From Bacteroidota bacterium (GTDB lineage: Bacteria; Bacteroidota; Bacteroidia; Bacteroidales; Dysgonomonadaceae), in assembly GCA_023424395.1 (NCBI GenBank), contig JAFADY010000019.1, forward strand, positions 1-64,000: DNA of 64,000 bases, in the 5' to 3' direction. The position numbers and the translations under genes are program-made. Each line of letters starts with the position of its first letter. The stretch's first letter is position 1. Under the pieces are notes generated by a model. That model ran no database searches, was not told the DNA's origin, and worked only from the letters and a program-made list of their open reading frames with translations. This document shows positions 16,828 through 25,523 of the stretch, in pieces.

Positions 16828-17445
16828 ATGCCAGGATTAATTGGAAAAAAAATCGGAATGACTTCCGTTTTCAGTGCCGAGGGGAGAAATATTCCATGCA
16901 CTGTTATCGAACTAGGTCCTTGCGTGGTTACTCAGGTAAAAACCGCCGATAAAGACGGTTACGACGCTATTCAGCTTGGGTTTGAAGATAAAAAAGACAA
17001 ACACACACCAAGCGGAGAAAAAGGCCATTTTAAAAAAGCCGGAGTAAGCCCCAAGAGACACTTGGCCGAGTTCAAAGGATTTGGAGACGACTACAAGTTG
17101 GGTTCCCAAATCACTGTTGACCTTTTTAACGATGCCGTTTACGTTGACGTAATCGGAAAATCGAAAGGAAAAGGTTTTCAAGGAGTAGTAAAACGACACG
17201 GTTTTGGCGGGGTAGGGCAAACTACACACGGCCAGCACAACCGTTTGCGTGCGCCGGGTTCAATCGGTGCTTGTTCTTATCCGGCTAAAGTGTTCAAGGG
17301 AACACGCATGGGTGGACAAATGGGTAACAAACGGGTAACCGTTCAAAACCTTCAGGTTATTAAGGTAATACCCGAACACAATCTTTTATTGTTAAAAGGT
17401 TCGGTTCCGGGCAGTAAAGGTTCAATAGTAGCAGTAGAAAAATAA
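16828..17445 (+). CDS. rplC: Ribosomal protein uL3
   Basis: 205 residues from the ATG at 16828 (MPGLIGKKIGMTSVF). The frame is open eight codons further up, but that part lies in repeat sequence and is not conserved. GFGGVGQTTHGQHNRLRAPGS-type loop reaches the peptidyl transferase centre. A stable hairpin ends 25 nt before the start and could affect translation. Confidence 0.97.
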   Translation: MPGLIGKKIGMTSVFSAEGRNIPCTVIELGPCVVTQVKTADKDGYDAIQLGFEDKKDKHTPSGEKGHFKKAGVSPKRHLAEFKGFGDDYKLGSQITVDLFNDAVYVDVIGKSKGKGFQGVVKRHGFGGVGQTTHGQHNRLRAPGSIGACSYPAKVFKGTRMGGQMGNKRVTVQNLQVIKVIPEHNLLLLKGSVPGSKGSIVAVEK

Positions 17446-17446
17446 C

Positions 17447-18091
17447 ATGGAATTAAGTATTTACAATATTAAAGGAGAGGTAACAGACAAAAAGGTGACA
17501 CTCGACGATTCCATTTTCGGAATTGAACCTAACGATCACGTTATCTGGTTAGATGTAAAGCATTACATGGCTAACCAACGTCAAGGCACTCACAAAACGA
17601 AAGAAAGAAGCGAGATTACCGGAAGTACCCGTAAACTTATTCGTCAGAAGGGTAGTGGCGGCGCTCGTCGCGGCGATATCAAATCGCCCGTATTGGTAGG
17701 TGGAGGCCGCGTTTTTGGCCCCAAGCCGAGAGATTATGGTTTCAAACTCAATAAAAAGGAAAAAGTACTGGCTCGTAAATCGGCTCTTTCTTTAAAAGCA
17801 AAAAACAACGCGATTGTAATTGTGGAAGATTTTGAGTTTGACGCCCCCAAAACAAAGAGTTTTGTGGAACTCACCAAGAAGTTGCAACTTGCTGATAAAA
17901 AGGTACTTTTCGTTTTGCCGGGTCAAAATAAAAACGTATATTTGTCGGCCCGAAATTTGGGGAGAGTTAATGTTATAACAGCTTCAGACATAAATACATA
18001 CAAAATTATGGATTGCGCGGGTTTAGTACTCACGGAATCTTCTGTGGCAGCAATCGATAACTTATTTAAAGTGCGAGGAGAAAAACAATGA
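17447..18091 (+). CDS. rplD: Ribosomal protein uL4
   Basis: 214 residues, with the conserved extended loop KGSGGARRGDIKSPVLVGGGR cut by normal spacing, and VFGPKPRDY. L4 lines the exit tunnel and in E. coli represses the S10 operon. It begins 1 bp after rplC and overlaps rplW by 4 bp. Confidence 0.97.
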   Translation: MELSIYNIKGEVTDKKVTLDDSIFGIEPNDHVIWLDVKHYMANQRQGTHKTKERSEITGSTRKLIRQKGSGGARRGDIKSPVLVGGGRVFGPKPRDYGFKLNKKEKVLARKSALSLKAKNNAIVIVEDFEFDAPKTKSFVELTKKLQLADKKVLFVLPGQNKNVYLSARNLGRVNVITASDINTYKIMDCAGLVLTESSVAAIDNLFKVRGEKQ

Positions 18092-18381
18092 GTGTAATAA
18101 TTAAACCGATATTTACGGAAAAGCAAACAGCGATAACAGACAAGTTCGAAAATCGTTACGGCTTCATTGTCGCTCCTAAAGCCAATAAAGTAGAGATTAA
18201 AAATGCAATCGAAGCGCTTTATAATGTACATGTAGAAAGCGTGAATACGATGAAATATGATGGCAAGATGAGAAGCCGCTACACAAAATCCGGAGTTGTA
18301 ACCGGAAGGACGCCATCTTATAAAAAAGCAATAGTAACCTTGCAAAAAGGTGAAACAATAGATTTATTTAGCAATATTTAA
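18088..18381 (+). CDS. rplW: Ribosomal protein uL23
   Basis: 97 residues. IIKPIFTEKQT at the start and YGFIVAPKANKVEIKNAIE are family hallmarks. L23 forms the docking site for trigger factor and SRP at the tunnel exit. Overlaps rplD by 4 bp; rplB follows after 5 bp. Confidence 0.97.
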   Translation: MSVIIKPIFTEKQTAITDKFENRYGFIVAPKANKVEIKNAIEALYNVHVESVNTMKYDGKMRSRYTKSGVVTGRTPSYKKAIVTLQKGETIDLFSNI

Positions 18382-18386
18382 TTAAA

Positions 18387-19214
18387 ATGGCGATACGCAA
18401 ATTAAAGCCCACAACACCGGGGCAAAGACACAAAATTATCGGTTCATTTGAAAATATCACTGCAAGTGTACCGGAGAAATCTCTCGTTGTCGGTAAAAAA
18501 GCATCGGGTGGACGCAACAACCAAGGAAAGATGACCATGGGTTACCTTGGAGGCGGCCACAAACGACGTTTCAGAGTTATCGATTTCAAGAGAACAAAAG
18601 AAGGAGTTCCCGCCGTTGTTAAAAGCATAGAATACGATCCGAACCGCTCTGCACGCATAGCTCTGCTATATTACGCCGATGGCGAAAAAACGTATATTCT
18701 TGCTCCCAACGGATTAGAAGTAGGAGCCACAGTGATGTCGGGAGCCAATGCTGCTCCCGAAGTAGGTAATACATTGCCTTTGTCTAACATTCCGTTAGGA
18801 ACGGTAATCCACAATGTGGAGTTACGTCCGGGACAAGGAGCAAAAATGGTACGTTCGGCAGGAACATTCGCACAACTTGTATCTCGCGAAGAAAGTTACG
18901 CTGTAATAAAAATGCCTTCGGGAGAAGTTCGTAAAATTCTTGCTTCATGCAAAGCAACTATTGGAAGCGTTGGTAACTCGGACCATGCGTTGGAAAAATC
19001 AGGTAAAGCCGGTCGTTCTCGTTGGCTTGGTCGCCGTCCTCACAACCGCGGGGTTGTTAAAAACCCGGTTGATCACCCCATGGGTGGTGGTGAAGGCCGT
19101 GCATCAGGAGGCCACCCCAGATCGCCAAAAGGTTTATATTCGAAGGGCTTGAAAACAAGAGCGCCTAAAAAACATTCTTCTAAATACATTGTAGAAAGAA
19201 GAAAGAAAAAGTAA
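18387..19214 (+). CDS. rplB: Ribosomal protein uL2
   Basis: 275 residues, complete. It has RNNQGKMTMGYLGGGHKRRFR, EYDPNRSARIALL and the C-terminal NPVDHPMGGGEGRASGGHP loop, whose histidine is essential near the peptidyl transferase centre in other bacteria. Part of the S10 operon. Confidence 0.98.
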   Translation: MAIRKLKPTTPGQRHKIIGSFENITASVPEKSLVVGKKASGGRNNQGKMTMGYLGGGHKRRFRVIDFKRTKEGVPAVVKSIEYDPNRSARIALLYYADGEKTYILAPNGLEVGATVMSGANAAPEVGNTLPLSNIPLGTVIHNVELRPGQGAKMVRSAGTFAQLVSREESYAVIKMPSGEVRKILASCKATIGSVGNSDHALEKSGKAGRSRWLGRRPHNRGVVKNPVDHPMGGGEGRASGGHPRSPKGLYSKGLKTRAPKKHSSKYIVERRKKK

Positions 19215-19238
19215 TCTGATTTAATTTAAACACAAACT

Positions 19239-19508
19239 ATGAGCAGATCATTAAAAAAAGGTCCGTATATCAATCTAAAATTAGAGAAGAAAGTCAGCGC
19301 CATGAACGATAGCGGTAAAAAAACCGTAATTAAAACATGGGCGCGCGCTTCAATGATTTCACCCGATTTCGTAGGACATACCATTGCGGTACATAACGGC
19401 AATAAATTTATTCCCGTTTACATTACCGAAAACATGGTAGGGCATAAACTCGGAGAATTTGCGGTAACCCGTACATTCCGTGGCCACGCAGGTAACAGAA
19501 AGAAATAA
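19239..19508 (+). CDS. rpsS: Ribosomal protein uS19
   Basis: 89 residues. MSRSLKKGPYINLKLEKKV and MVGHKLGEFAVTRTFRGHAG are diagnostic. S19 sits in the 30S head next to S13 and contacts A-site tRNA. Confidence 0.98.
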   Translation: MSRSLKKGPYINLKLEKKVSAMNDSGKKTVIKTWARASMISPDFVGHTIAVHNGNKFIPVYITENMVGHKLGEFAVTRTFRGHAGNRKK

Positions 19509-19546
19509 AACGAGGGTGATAAACCAATAAAAAAAGAGAAAATAAC

Positions 19547-19960
19547 ATGAGTGCTAGAAAAAGAATATCAGCCGAACAAAGAAAAGAAAGCCGGAAAGCG
19601 GTTTCCTTAGCTGTTTTGAAGAATGTTCCTACGTCGCCCCGAAAAATGCGTTATGTTGCAGATATGGTGCGCGGCATGGAAGTTTTTAAGGCTTTGGGCG
19701 TATTGAAATTTTCCAACAAAGAGGCGGCCACAAAAGTTGAAAAACTTTTGCTCTCCGCTATCTCTAACTGGGAACAAAAAAACGAACGCAAAGCCGAGAC
19801 AGGAGAACTTTTTATAAAAACAATATCTGTTGACGAAGGGTCAATGTTGAAAAGGCTTCGTCCCGCTCCGCAAGGCCGCGGATACAGAATACGTAAACGT
19901 TCGAATCACGTTACAATTGTTGTGGATACATATAATAAAGAAGAACAAGAAAAAAATTAA
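19547..19960 (+). CDS. rplV: Ribosomal protein uL22
   Basis: 137 residues with the tunnel-lining hairpin region MLKRLRPAPQGRGYRIRKRS intact, including the loop where macrolide resistance changes occur. The N-terminus is about 18 residues longer than the E. coli protein (MSARKRISAEQRKESRKA). Confidence 0.97.
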   Translation: MSARKRISAEQRKESRKAVSLAVLKNVPTSPRKMRYVADMVRGMEVFKALGVLKFSNKEAATKVEKLLLSAISNWEQKNERKAETGELFIKTISVDEGSMLKRLRPAPQGRGYRIRKRSNHVTIVVDTYNKEEQEKN

Positions 19961-19969
19961 AAAGGTAGA

Positions 19970-20731
19970 ATGGGACAAAAAGTAAATCCGATAGCAAATC
20001 GTTTAGGGATCATCAAGGGATGGGACTCTAATTGGTACGGTGGAAACAATTATGGCGATATGATTCTGGAAGACAGTAAAATTCGCAATTATTTGAATGC
20101 CCGTCTTGCCAAAGCAAGCGTTTCTCGCATTGTAATAGAGAGAACGTTGAAACTCGTAACCATTACCATTTGTACCGCGCGTCCGGGCATCATCATCGGA
20201 AAAGGCGGACAGGAAGTGGATAAACTGAAAGAAGAGTTAAAGAAAATCACCGATAAAGATGTTCAGATCAACATCTTCGAGATTAAAAAACCCGAACTGG
20301 ACGCTGTGATCGTTGCAAATAACGTTGCACGACAAGTAGAAGGTAAAATTGCATACCGCCGCGCGGTAAAAATGGCTATTGCATCTACCATGAGAATGGG
20401 TGCCGAAGGCATTAAAATTCAGGTATCGGGCCGGTTAAACGGAGCTGAGATGGCTCGTTCGGAAATGTATAAAGAAGGAAGAACTCCTTTGCACACTTTC
20501 CGCGCCGATATAGATTATGCGCAAGCAGAAGCCCTTACCAAAGTAGGATTGATCGGTATCAAAGTATGGATTTGCCGTGGCGAGATCTACGGTAAAAAAG
20601 ATCTTGCACCTTCGTTCGCTACAACCAAAGATAACCGCCACCAAGGCGGAGGAAATCGTCGGGATGGAAATCGTCCTGAAGGCGGAAGAGGCCCAAGAAG
20701 AAACAGAAGAAATAACAACAAAAACGCTTAA
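19970..20731 (+). CDS. rpsC: Ribosomal protein uS3
   Basis: 253 residues. The KH domain motif GIIIGKGGQEVDKLKEEL is clear, and the C-terminal domain has GLIGIKVWICRGE. The last 35 residues form a Gly/Arg/Asn-rich basic tail, as in other Bacteroidota S3 proteins. S3 contributes to mRNA entry and helicase activity. Confidence 0.97.
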   Translation: MGQKVNPIANRLGIIKGWDSNWYGGNNYGDMILEDSKIRNYLNARLAKASVSRIVIERTLKLVTITICTARPGIIIGKGGQEVDKLKEELKKITDKDVQINIFEIKKPELDAVIVANNVARQVEGKIAYRRAVKMAIASTMRMGAEGIKIQVSGRLNGAEMARSEMYKEGRTPLHTFRADIDYAQAEALTKVGLIGIKVWICRGEIYGKKDLAPSFATTKDNRHQGGGNRRDGNRPEGGRGPRRNRRNNNKNA

Positions 20732-20737
20732 AGGAAT

Positions 20738-21169
20738 ATGTTACAACCAAAGAAAACAAGATTCAGAAGACAGCAGAAAGGCCGCATGAAGGGCAATGCC
20801 GGACGCGGTAATCAGTTGGCATTCGGTTCTTTTGGGATAAAATCGTTGGAATCTAAATGGATAACCGGAAACCAAATTGAGGCTGCCCGTGTTGCCGTAA
20901 CTCGTTACATGCAACGTCAAGGACAAGTTTGGGTGCGCATTTTCCCCGATAAACCCATAACCAAAAAACCTGCCGAAGTGCGTATGGGTAAAGGTAAAGG
21001 TAACCCCGAAGGATACGTGGCGCCGGTTACTCCCGGAAGAATAATCTTCGAAATAGAAGGCGTGCCTTACGATGTGGCAAAAGAAGCGTTGCGTTTGGCA
21101 GCACAAAAATTGCCGGTTACAACAAAATTTGTTGTAAGAAGAGATTATGAATTACCTCAAAATTCTTAA
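20738..21169 (+). CDS. rplP: Ribosomal protein uL16
   Basis: 143 residues starting MLQPKKTRFRRQQKGRMKG, with IEAARVAVTRYMQRQGQVW and RMGKGKGNPEGYVAPV. L16 helps to place A-site tRNA in the 50S subunit. Follows rpsC by 6 bp. Confidence 0.97.
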   Translation: MLQPKKTRFRRQQKGRMKGNAGRGNQLAFGSFGIKSLESKWITGNQIEAARVAVTRYMQRQGQVWVRIFPDKPITKKPAEVRMGKGKGNPEGYVAPVTPGRIIFEIEGVPYDVAKEALRLAAQKLPVTTKFVVRRDYELPQNS

Positions 21170-21175
21170 CGCTGT

Positions 21176-21379
21176 ATGAAATCAAAAAAAGAAGAATATA
21201 GAGAATTAGGAGACAAAGATCTGCAAGAAAGATTAGAAGCCGAGCAAATAGAACTTGCCGAAATGAAGATCAATCACACGATCACACCTCTCGATAATTC
21301 CGGTTCAATTAAGCAAAAACGTAAAAACATAGCCCGCATTCACACCGAATTGCGCGCTCGTGAGTTGAAAAAAGATTAA
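21176..21379 (+). CDS. rpmC: Ribosomal protein uL29
   Basis: 67 residues, two-helix protein with IKQKRKNIARIHTELRARE at the C-terminus. It lies in the normal L16-L29-S17 order and binds near the tunnel exit. Confidence 0.95.
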   Translation: MKSKKEEYRELGDKDLQERLEAEQIELAEMKINHTITPLDNSGSIKQKRKNIARIHTELRARELKKD

Positions 21380-21387
21380 CATCAATA

Positions 21388-21645
21388 ATGGAAACGAGAA
21401 ATTTAAGAAAAGAAAGAATCGGGGTCGTTTTCAGCAACAAAATGGACAAATCCATTACCGTTACTGTAAAATGGAAAGAAAAACACCCTATATATGGGAA
21501 GTTCGTTAATAAAACGAAGAAATTTCACGCCCATGACGAGAAAAACGACTGTAACATTGGCGATACGGTTCGTATAATGGAAACACGTCCTTTGAGCAAA
21601 ACAAAGAGATGGAGAGTGGTTGAAGTAATAGAAAGGGCTAAATAA
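21388..21645 (+). CDS. rpsQ: Ribosomal protein uS17
   Basis: 85 residues. Motifs RIGVVFSNKMDKSITVTV and GDTVRIMETRPLSKTKRWRV are typical of this OB-fold 16S-rRNA-binding protein. Confidence 0.97.
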   Translation: METRNLRKERIGVVFSNKMDKSITVTVKWKEKHPIYGKFVNKTKKFHAHDEKNDCNIGDTVRIMETRPLSKTKRWRVVEVIERAK

Positions 21646-21646
21646 A

Positions 21647-22012
21647 ATGATACAACAAGAATCAAGATTAACCGTAACCGATAACAGCGGAGCCAAAGAA
21701 GCGCTTTGCATCCGTGTGTTAGGTGGAACGAGAAGACGCTATGCGTCTGTTGGGGATGTAATTGTTGTAGCTGTAAAAAGCGTTATCCCTTCCAGCGACA
21801 TTAAAAAAGGTGCTGTATCCAGAGCAATTATTGTTCGCACAAAAAAAGAAATTCGTCGTGCCGACGGCTCTTACATACGTTTCGACGACAATGCCTGCGT
21901 TCTTTTAAACAACGCCGGCGAGTTAAGAGCAAGCCGTATCTTCGGACCCGTTGCCCGCGAACTTCGTGCTACCAATATGAAAATTGTTTCATTGGCTCCC
22001 GAAGTACTATAA
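21647..22012 (+). CDS. rplN: Ribosomal protein uL14
   Basis: 121 residues. MIQQESRLTVTDNSGAKEAL opens the protein and RIFGPVARELR closes the conserved part. L14 forms an intersubunit bridge. Begins 1 bp after rpsQ. Confidence 0.98.
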   Translation: MIQQESRLTVTDNSGAKEALCIRVLGGTRRRYASVGDVIVVAVKSVIPSSDIKKGAVSRAIIVRTKKEIRRADGSYIRFDDNACVLLNNAGELRASRIFGPVARELRATNMKIVSLAPEVL

Positions 22013-22033
22013 TCTATAAAACAATCACAGGCA

Positions 22034-22354
22034 ATGACTAAATTACATATTAAAAAAGGCGATATAGTTTACGTAAATTCCGGCGAAGACAAAGGCAAAA
22101 CGGGACGTGTTCTTGAAGTACTCGTAAGTAAAAGCCGCGCTATTGTGGAAGGTGTAAACATCGTATCGAAACATGCAAAGCCCAATGCGCAGAATCCAAA
22201 CGGAGGTATAGAGAAAAAAGAAGCTTCCATACATATTTCTAATTTGAATTTGGTTGATCCCAAAACAGGGAAACCAACCCGTATCGGAAGAAAAAAAGAC
22301 AATAAAGGCAAAACCGTGCGTTATGCCAAAAAATCAGGGGAGGCATTTAAGTAA
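22034..22354 (+). CDS. rplX: Ribosomal protein uL24
   Basis: 106 residues with an N-terminal KOW motif (KKGDIVYVNSGEDKGKTGRV) and GGIEKKEASIHISNL. L24 starts 50S assembly. Its stop codon overlaps the first base of rplE. Confidence 0.97.
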   Translation: MTKLHIKKGDIVYVNSGEDKGKTGRVLEVLVSKSRAIVEGVNIVSKHAKPNAQNPNGGIEKKEASIHISNLNLVDPKTGKPTRIGRKKDNKGKTVRYAKKSGEAFK

Positions 22355-23040
22355 TGAGCAAAGATAACAACAACGAAAAAGCAACGGAAAAAAAGGCAAA
22401 AGCCGAAACAAAAGCAGCGCCCGAAACAAAATCCGAAGCAAAGAAAGAAGCAAAATCTTCTGCGAAAAAAGAAGATAACAACGGTGTAAATACCGCTACG
22501 CTTAGAAAAGATTATCAGGAGCGCATTATTCCTGCTTTGATGAAAGAGTTTAATTACACATCCGTAATGCAAGCGCCGAAACTTGAGAAGATAATTATCA
22601 ATCAAGGTTTGGGTATGGCTGTTGCCGATAAGAAAATTATCGACACCGCCATCAACGAGCTTACAACCATTACAGGCCAAAAAGCCGTAGCCACGTATTC
22701 CAGAAAAGATATTTCTAACTTCAAGCTACGTAAAAAAATGCCTATCGGCGCTCGTGTAACATTACGTCACGATAAAATGTACGAATTCCTCGAAAGATTG
22801 GTGAGAGTGGCTTTGCCTCGTATTCGCGACTTCAGAGGAATTGAAGGAAAACTCGATGGAAGAGGCAACTATACGTTGGGCGTGGAAGAACAAATTATTT
22901 TCCCCGAGATCAATATCGACAACATCAGTCGATTGTTGGGTATGAACATAACTTTTGTTACTTCCGCCAAAACAGACGAAGAAGGTTATGCCCTCCTGAG
23001 AGAATTCGGATTACCGTTTAAAACAGACAAAAACAAATAA
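22354..23040 (+). CDS. rplE: Ribosomal protein uL5 with long charged N-terminal extension
   Basis: 228 residues; typical L5 is about 180. Residues 1-45 are a Lys/Ala/Glu-rich low-complexity extension, after which the normal L5 begins (LRKDYQERIIPALMKEFNYT) and runs to the end with PIGARVTLRHDKMYEFLERL and FPEINIDNI. The ATG at 22354 overlaps the rplX stop (TAATG), and no other in-frame start lies between it and the conserved part except M63, which would remove conserved residues. L5 binds 5S rRNA. Confidence 0.95.
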   Translation: MSKDNNNEKATEKKAKAETKAAPETKSEAKKEAKSSAKKEDNNGVNTATLRKDYQERIIPALMKEFNYTSVMQAPKLEKIIINQGLGMAVADKKIIDTAINELTTITGQKAVATYSRKDISNFKLRKKMPIGARVTLRHDKMYEFLERLVRVALPRIRDFRGIEGKLDGRGNYTLGVEEQIIFPEINIDNISRLLGMNITFVTSAKTDEEGYALLREFGLPFKTDKNK

Positions 23041-23041
23041 G

Positions 23042-23311
23042 ATGGCAAAAGAATCGATGAAAGCCCGCGAGGTGAAAAGAGCTAAAATGGTTGCCCGTTA
23101 TGCCGAAAAAAGAGCAAAATATTTGGCAGAAGGCGATTATGATGCACTTCAGTCCATTCCCAAAAACGCGTCGCCGGTGCGTTTGCACAATCGTTGCAAA
23201 TTAACCGGACGTCCTAAAGGCTATATGCGCCAATTTGGTATGTCGCGTATTCAATTCAGGGAAATGGCATCCAAAGGGTTAATTCCTGGAGTGAAAAAAG
23301 CAAGCTGGTAA
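23042..23311 (+). CDS. rpsN: Ribosomal protein uS14, zinc-free long form
   Basis: 89 residues. RLHNRCKLTGRPKGYMRQFGMSRIQFREMA is present in the conserved block; the zinc-binding CxxC pair of the short form is absent, so this is the C-minus type. S14 belongs to the 30S head. Confidence 0.97.
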   Translation: MAKESMKAREVKRAKMVARYAEKRAKYLAEGDYDALQSIPKNASPVRLHNRCKLTGRPKGYMRQFGMSRIQFREMASKGLIPGVKKASW

Positions 23312-23321
23312 AATACTGTTT

Positions 23322-23413
23322 AAAGTTCACAGTTTTCAGTTTTTTCTGACAACCGAAGACTGACAACTGACAACTAACGAAGTTTTAATTAAATATTGTC
23401 CCGACAGTCGGGA
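23322..23413. repeat. Simple repeats and palindrome between rpsN and rpsH
   Basis: ACTGACAACTGACAACTAAC-type units at about 23360-23378 are followed by a 15-bp palindrome TCCCGAC-A-GTCGGGA at 23399-23413. No ORF. The insertion splits two genes that are normally close together. Confidence 0.65.
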
Positions 23414-23433
23414 TCAATTTAAAATCATTTATA

Positions 23434-23829
23434 ATGACAGATCCAATAGCAGATTATTTGACGCGGTTGAGAAATGCCATTCTCGCGAAGCATCGCGTGG
23501 TGGAAATTCCCGCATCGAACTTGAAGAGAGACATTACAAAAATCCTCTTCGAAAAAGGCTACATACTTAATTATAAGTTTGTAGAAGACGGGCCTCAAGG
23601 CACCATTATGATCGCCTTGAAATACGATCCGGTTAATAAAGTGAACGCTATCAAGAAGTTGATTCGCGTATCGTCTCCGGGTTTACGCAGATATGCAGGC
23701 TATAAAGATATGCCTCGCGTATTAAACGGTTTGGGCATTGCCATATTATCTACTTCACAAGGAGTAATGACGGATAAAGAAGCCCGCGAACAAAAAGTGG
23801 GCGGAGAAGTTTTGTGTTACGTTTATTAA
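23434..23829 (+). CDS. rpsH: Ribosomal protein uS8
   Basis: 131 residues, with MTDPIADYLTRLRNAI at the start and the 16S-binding block GLGIAILSTSQGVMTDKEAR. In E. coli S8 is the autoregulator of the spc operon. Confidence 0.98.
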   Translation: MTDPIADYLTRLRNAILAKHRVVEIPASNLKRDITKILFEKGYILNYKFVEDGPQGTIMIALKYDPVNKVNAIKKLIRVSSPGLRRYAGYKDMPRVLNGLGIAILSTSQGVMTDKEAREQKVGGEVLCYVY

Positions 23830-23848
23830 AATTGAGGAGAGAAAGAAT

Positions 23849-24403
23849 ATGTCAAGAATAGGAAAATTACCCATATCGTTACCTTCCGGCGTTTCGGTAA
23901 CAGTTGGAGACGATAATGTAATTACATTGAAAGGCCCGAAAGGAGAATTAACTCAACAAGTTAATCCCGACATGAAAGTTGAGGTTGAAGACGGTATTTT
24001 AACCGTTCAAAGGCCTACAGATGAAAAAGAGCACAGAGCCATGCACGGCCTATATCGTTCGTTGATCAATAACATGGTTGTTGGTGTTTCCGAAGGTTTT
24101 CGCAAAGAAATGGAACTTGTGGGAGTTGGATATCGTGTGTCTAACAACGGACAGATTATAGAGTTGTCATTGGGATATACGCACAATATCTTTATGGAAT
24201 TACCCAAAGAGGTAAAAGTGGAAACAAAAATGGAAAGAAACAAGAATCCGCTCATTATACTGGAATCTTGTGATAAACAATTACTGGGACAAGTTTGCGC
24301 AAAAATCCGGTCGTTCCGTAAACCCGAACCTTACAAGGGCAAAGGTGTACGTTTCGTAGGGGAACAAGTTCGCCGCAAATCGGGTAAAACTGCAGGTAAA
24401 TAA
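23849..24403 (+). CDS. rplF: Ribosomal protein uL6
   Basis: 184 residues. MSRIGKLPISLPSGVSV opens the protein; the C-terminal PEPYKGKGVRFVGEQVRRKSGK block is intact. L6 lies near the sarcin-ricin loop and EF-G site. A GGAG element precedes the start. Confidence 0.98.
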   Translation: MSRIGKLPISLPSGVSVTVGDDNVITLKGPKGELTQQVNPDMKVEVEDGILTVQRPTDEKEHRAMHGLYRSLINNMVVGVSEGFRKEMELVGVGYRVSNNGQIIELSLGYTHNIFMELPKEVKVETKMERNKNPLIILESCDKQLLGQVCAKIRSFRKPEPYKGKGVRFVGEQVRRKSGKTAGK

Positions 24404-24418
24404 TCTTTCGTAAACAGA

Positions 24419-24769
24419 ATGGCTATGTTAACAAAAACAGAAAAAAGACTGAAAATTAAAACTCGCGTTCGCGGCAAGATCAGCGGTACCAAAGAGTGCC
24501 CGCGTCTTTCCGTGTTCAGGAGTAACAAACAAATATACGCACAAGTAATTGACGATGTTACCGGAACTACGTTGGCTTCCGCATCATCTTTAAAAGTAGA
24601 TGAAAAACTTCCTAAAAGAGAAGTTGCCGCAAAAGTGGGTGAACTTATCGCTCAAAATGCCAAAGAAGCAGGAGTTGAAAAAGTTGCATTCGATAGAAAC
24701 GGTTACTTGTATCATGGACGTATTAAAGAATTGGCTGATGCCGCTCGTAAAGGAGGGCTTAAATTTTAA
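24419..24769 (+). CDS. rplR: Ribosomal protein uL18
   Basis: 116 residues, with RLSVFRSNKQIYAQVIDD and the C-terminal FDRNGYLYHGRIKELADAAR. It binds 5S rRNA. An alternative ATG lies two codons downstream (24425). Confidence 0.96.
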   Translation: MAMLTKTEKRLKIKTRVRGKISGTKECPRLSVFRSNKQIYAQVIDDVTGTTLASASSLKVDEKLPKREVAAKVGELIAQNAKEAGVEKVAFDRNGYLYHGRIKELADAARKGGLKF

Positions 24770-24775
24770 ACAACT

Positions 24776-25294
24776 ATGGCAGGAGTAAGTAATAAAGTAA
24801 AATCGACAAACGATTTAGAGTTAAAAGATAGACTAGTAGCTATTAACCGTACAACCAAAGTTACAAAAGGTGGTCGTACGTTTACGTTTGCCGCTATGGT
24901 TGTTGTTGGAAATGAAGACGGTATTGTAGGTTGGGGATTAGGAAAAGCAGGCGAGGTAACTACCGCGATTGCAAAAGGCGTTGAAGCCGCCAAGAAAAAC
25001 CTTGTAAAAGTTCCCGTTTATAAAGGAACCATTCCACACGAACAAATTGCCCGTTACGGCGGTTCGGAAGTTTTCTTGAAACCCGCTTTTACCGGAACCG
25101 GCGTTAAAGCAGGGGGCGCCATGCGCGCTGTATTGGAAAGTGCGGGAATTACGGATATTTTGGCAAAATCAAAAGGTTCTTCCAATCCGCACAACTTAGT
25201 AAAAGCTACAATAGAAGCTTTGAGTGAAATGAGAGACCCGATTACGGTTGCACAAAACCGCGGCGTTAATCTGGATAAAGTATTTAACGGATAA
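24776..25294 (+). CDS. rpsE: Ribosomal protein uS5
   Basis: 172 residues. The double-stranded-RNA-binding-like region has FAAMVVVGNEDGIVGWGLGK; GSSNPHNLVKATIEAL closes the C-terminal domain. S5 helps decoding fidelity and mRNA entry. Confidence 0.98.
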   Translation: MAGVSNKVKSTNDLELKDRLVAINRTTKVTKGGRTFTFAAMVVVGNEDGIVGWGLGKAGEVTTAIAKGVEAAKKNLVKVPVYKGTIPHEQIARYGGSEVFLKPAFTGTGVKAGGAMRAVLESAGITDILAKSKGSSNPHNLVKATIEALSEMRDPITVAQNRGVNLDKVFNG

Positions 25295-25316
25295 AACTGA
25301 GGAGGAAATTCTAAAA

Positions 25317-25502
25317 ATGGCTAAAATTAAGATCAAACAAACAAAAAGCAGAATAGGATGTCCTAAAGATCAGAAAAGATCGTTGGATGCTTTAGGATTG
25401 ACCAAAATGCACCGTGTGGTAGAGCACGAAGATACTCCATCATTGAGAGGAGCACTCAGAAAATTGCATCACTTGGTTACTGTTGTAGAAGAAAATAAGT
25501 AA
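25317..25502 (+). CDS. rpmD: Ribosomal protein uL30
   Basis: 61 residues from the ATG at 25317 (MAKIKIKQTKSRIGCPKDQK), which has a good GAGGAGG ahead. The open frame reaches back into rpsE but that part is not conserved. IGCPKDQKRSLDALGL is the family signature. Confidence 0.96.
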   Translation: MAKIKIKQTKSRIGCPKDQKRSLDALGLTKMHRVVEHEDTPSLRGALRKLHHLVTVVEENK

Positions 25503-25523
25503 TAACGATAAAAAATATATACA

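Noticed and set aside
25248..25316. Longer rpmD frame starting inside rpsE
   Set aside because: The added residues are not conserved in L30 and the ATG at 25317 has a strong Shine-Dalgarno sequence.
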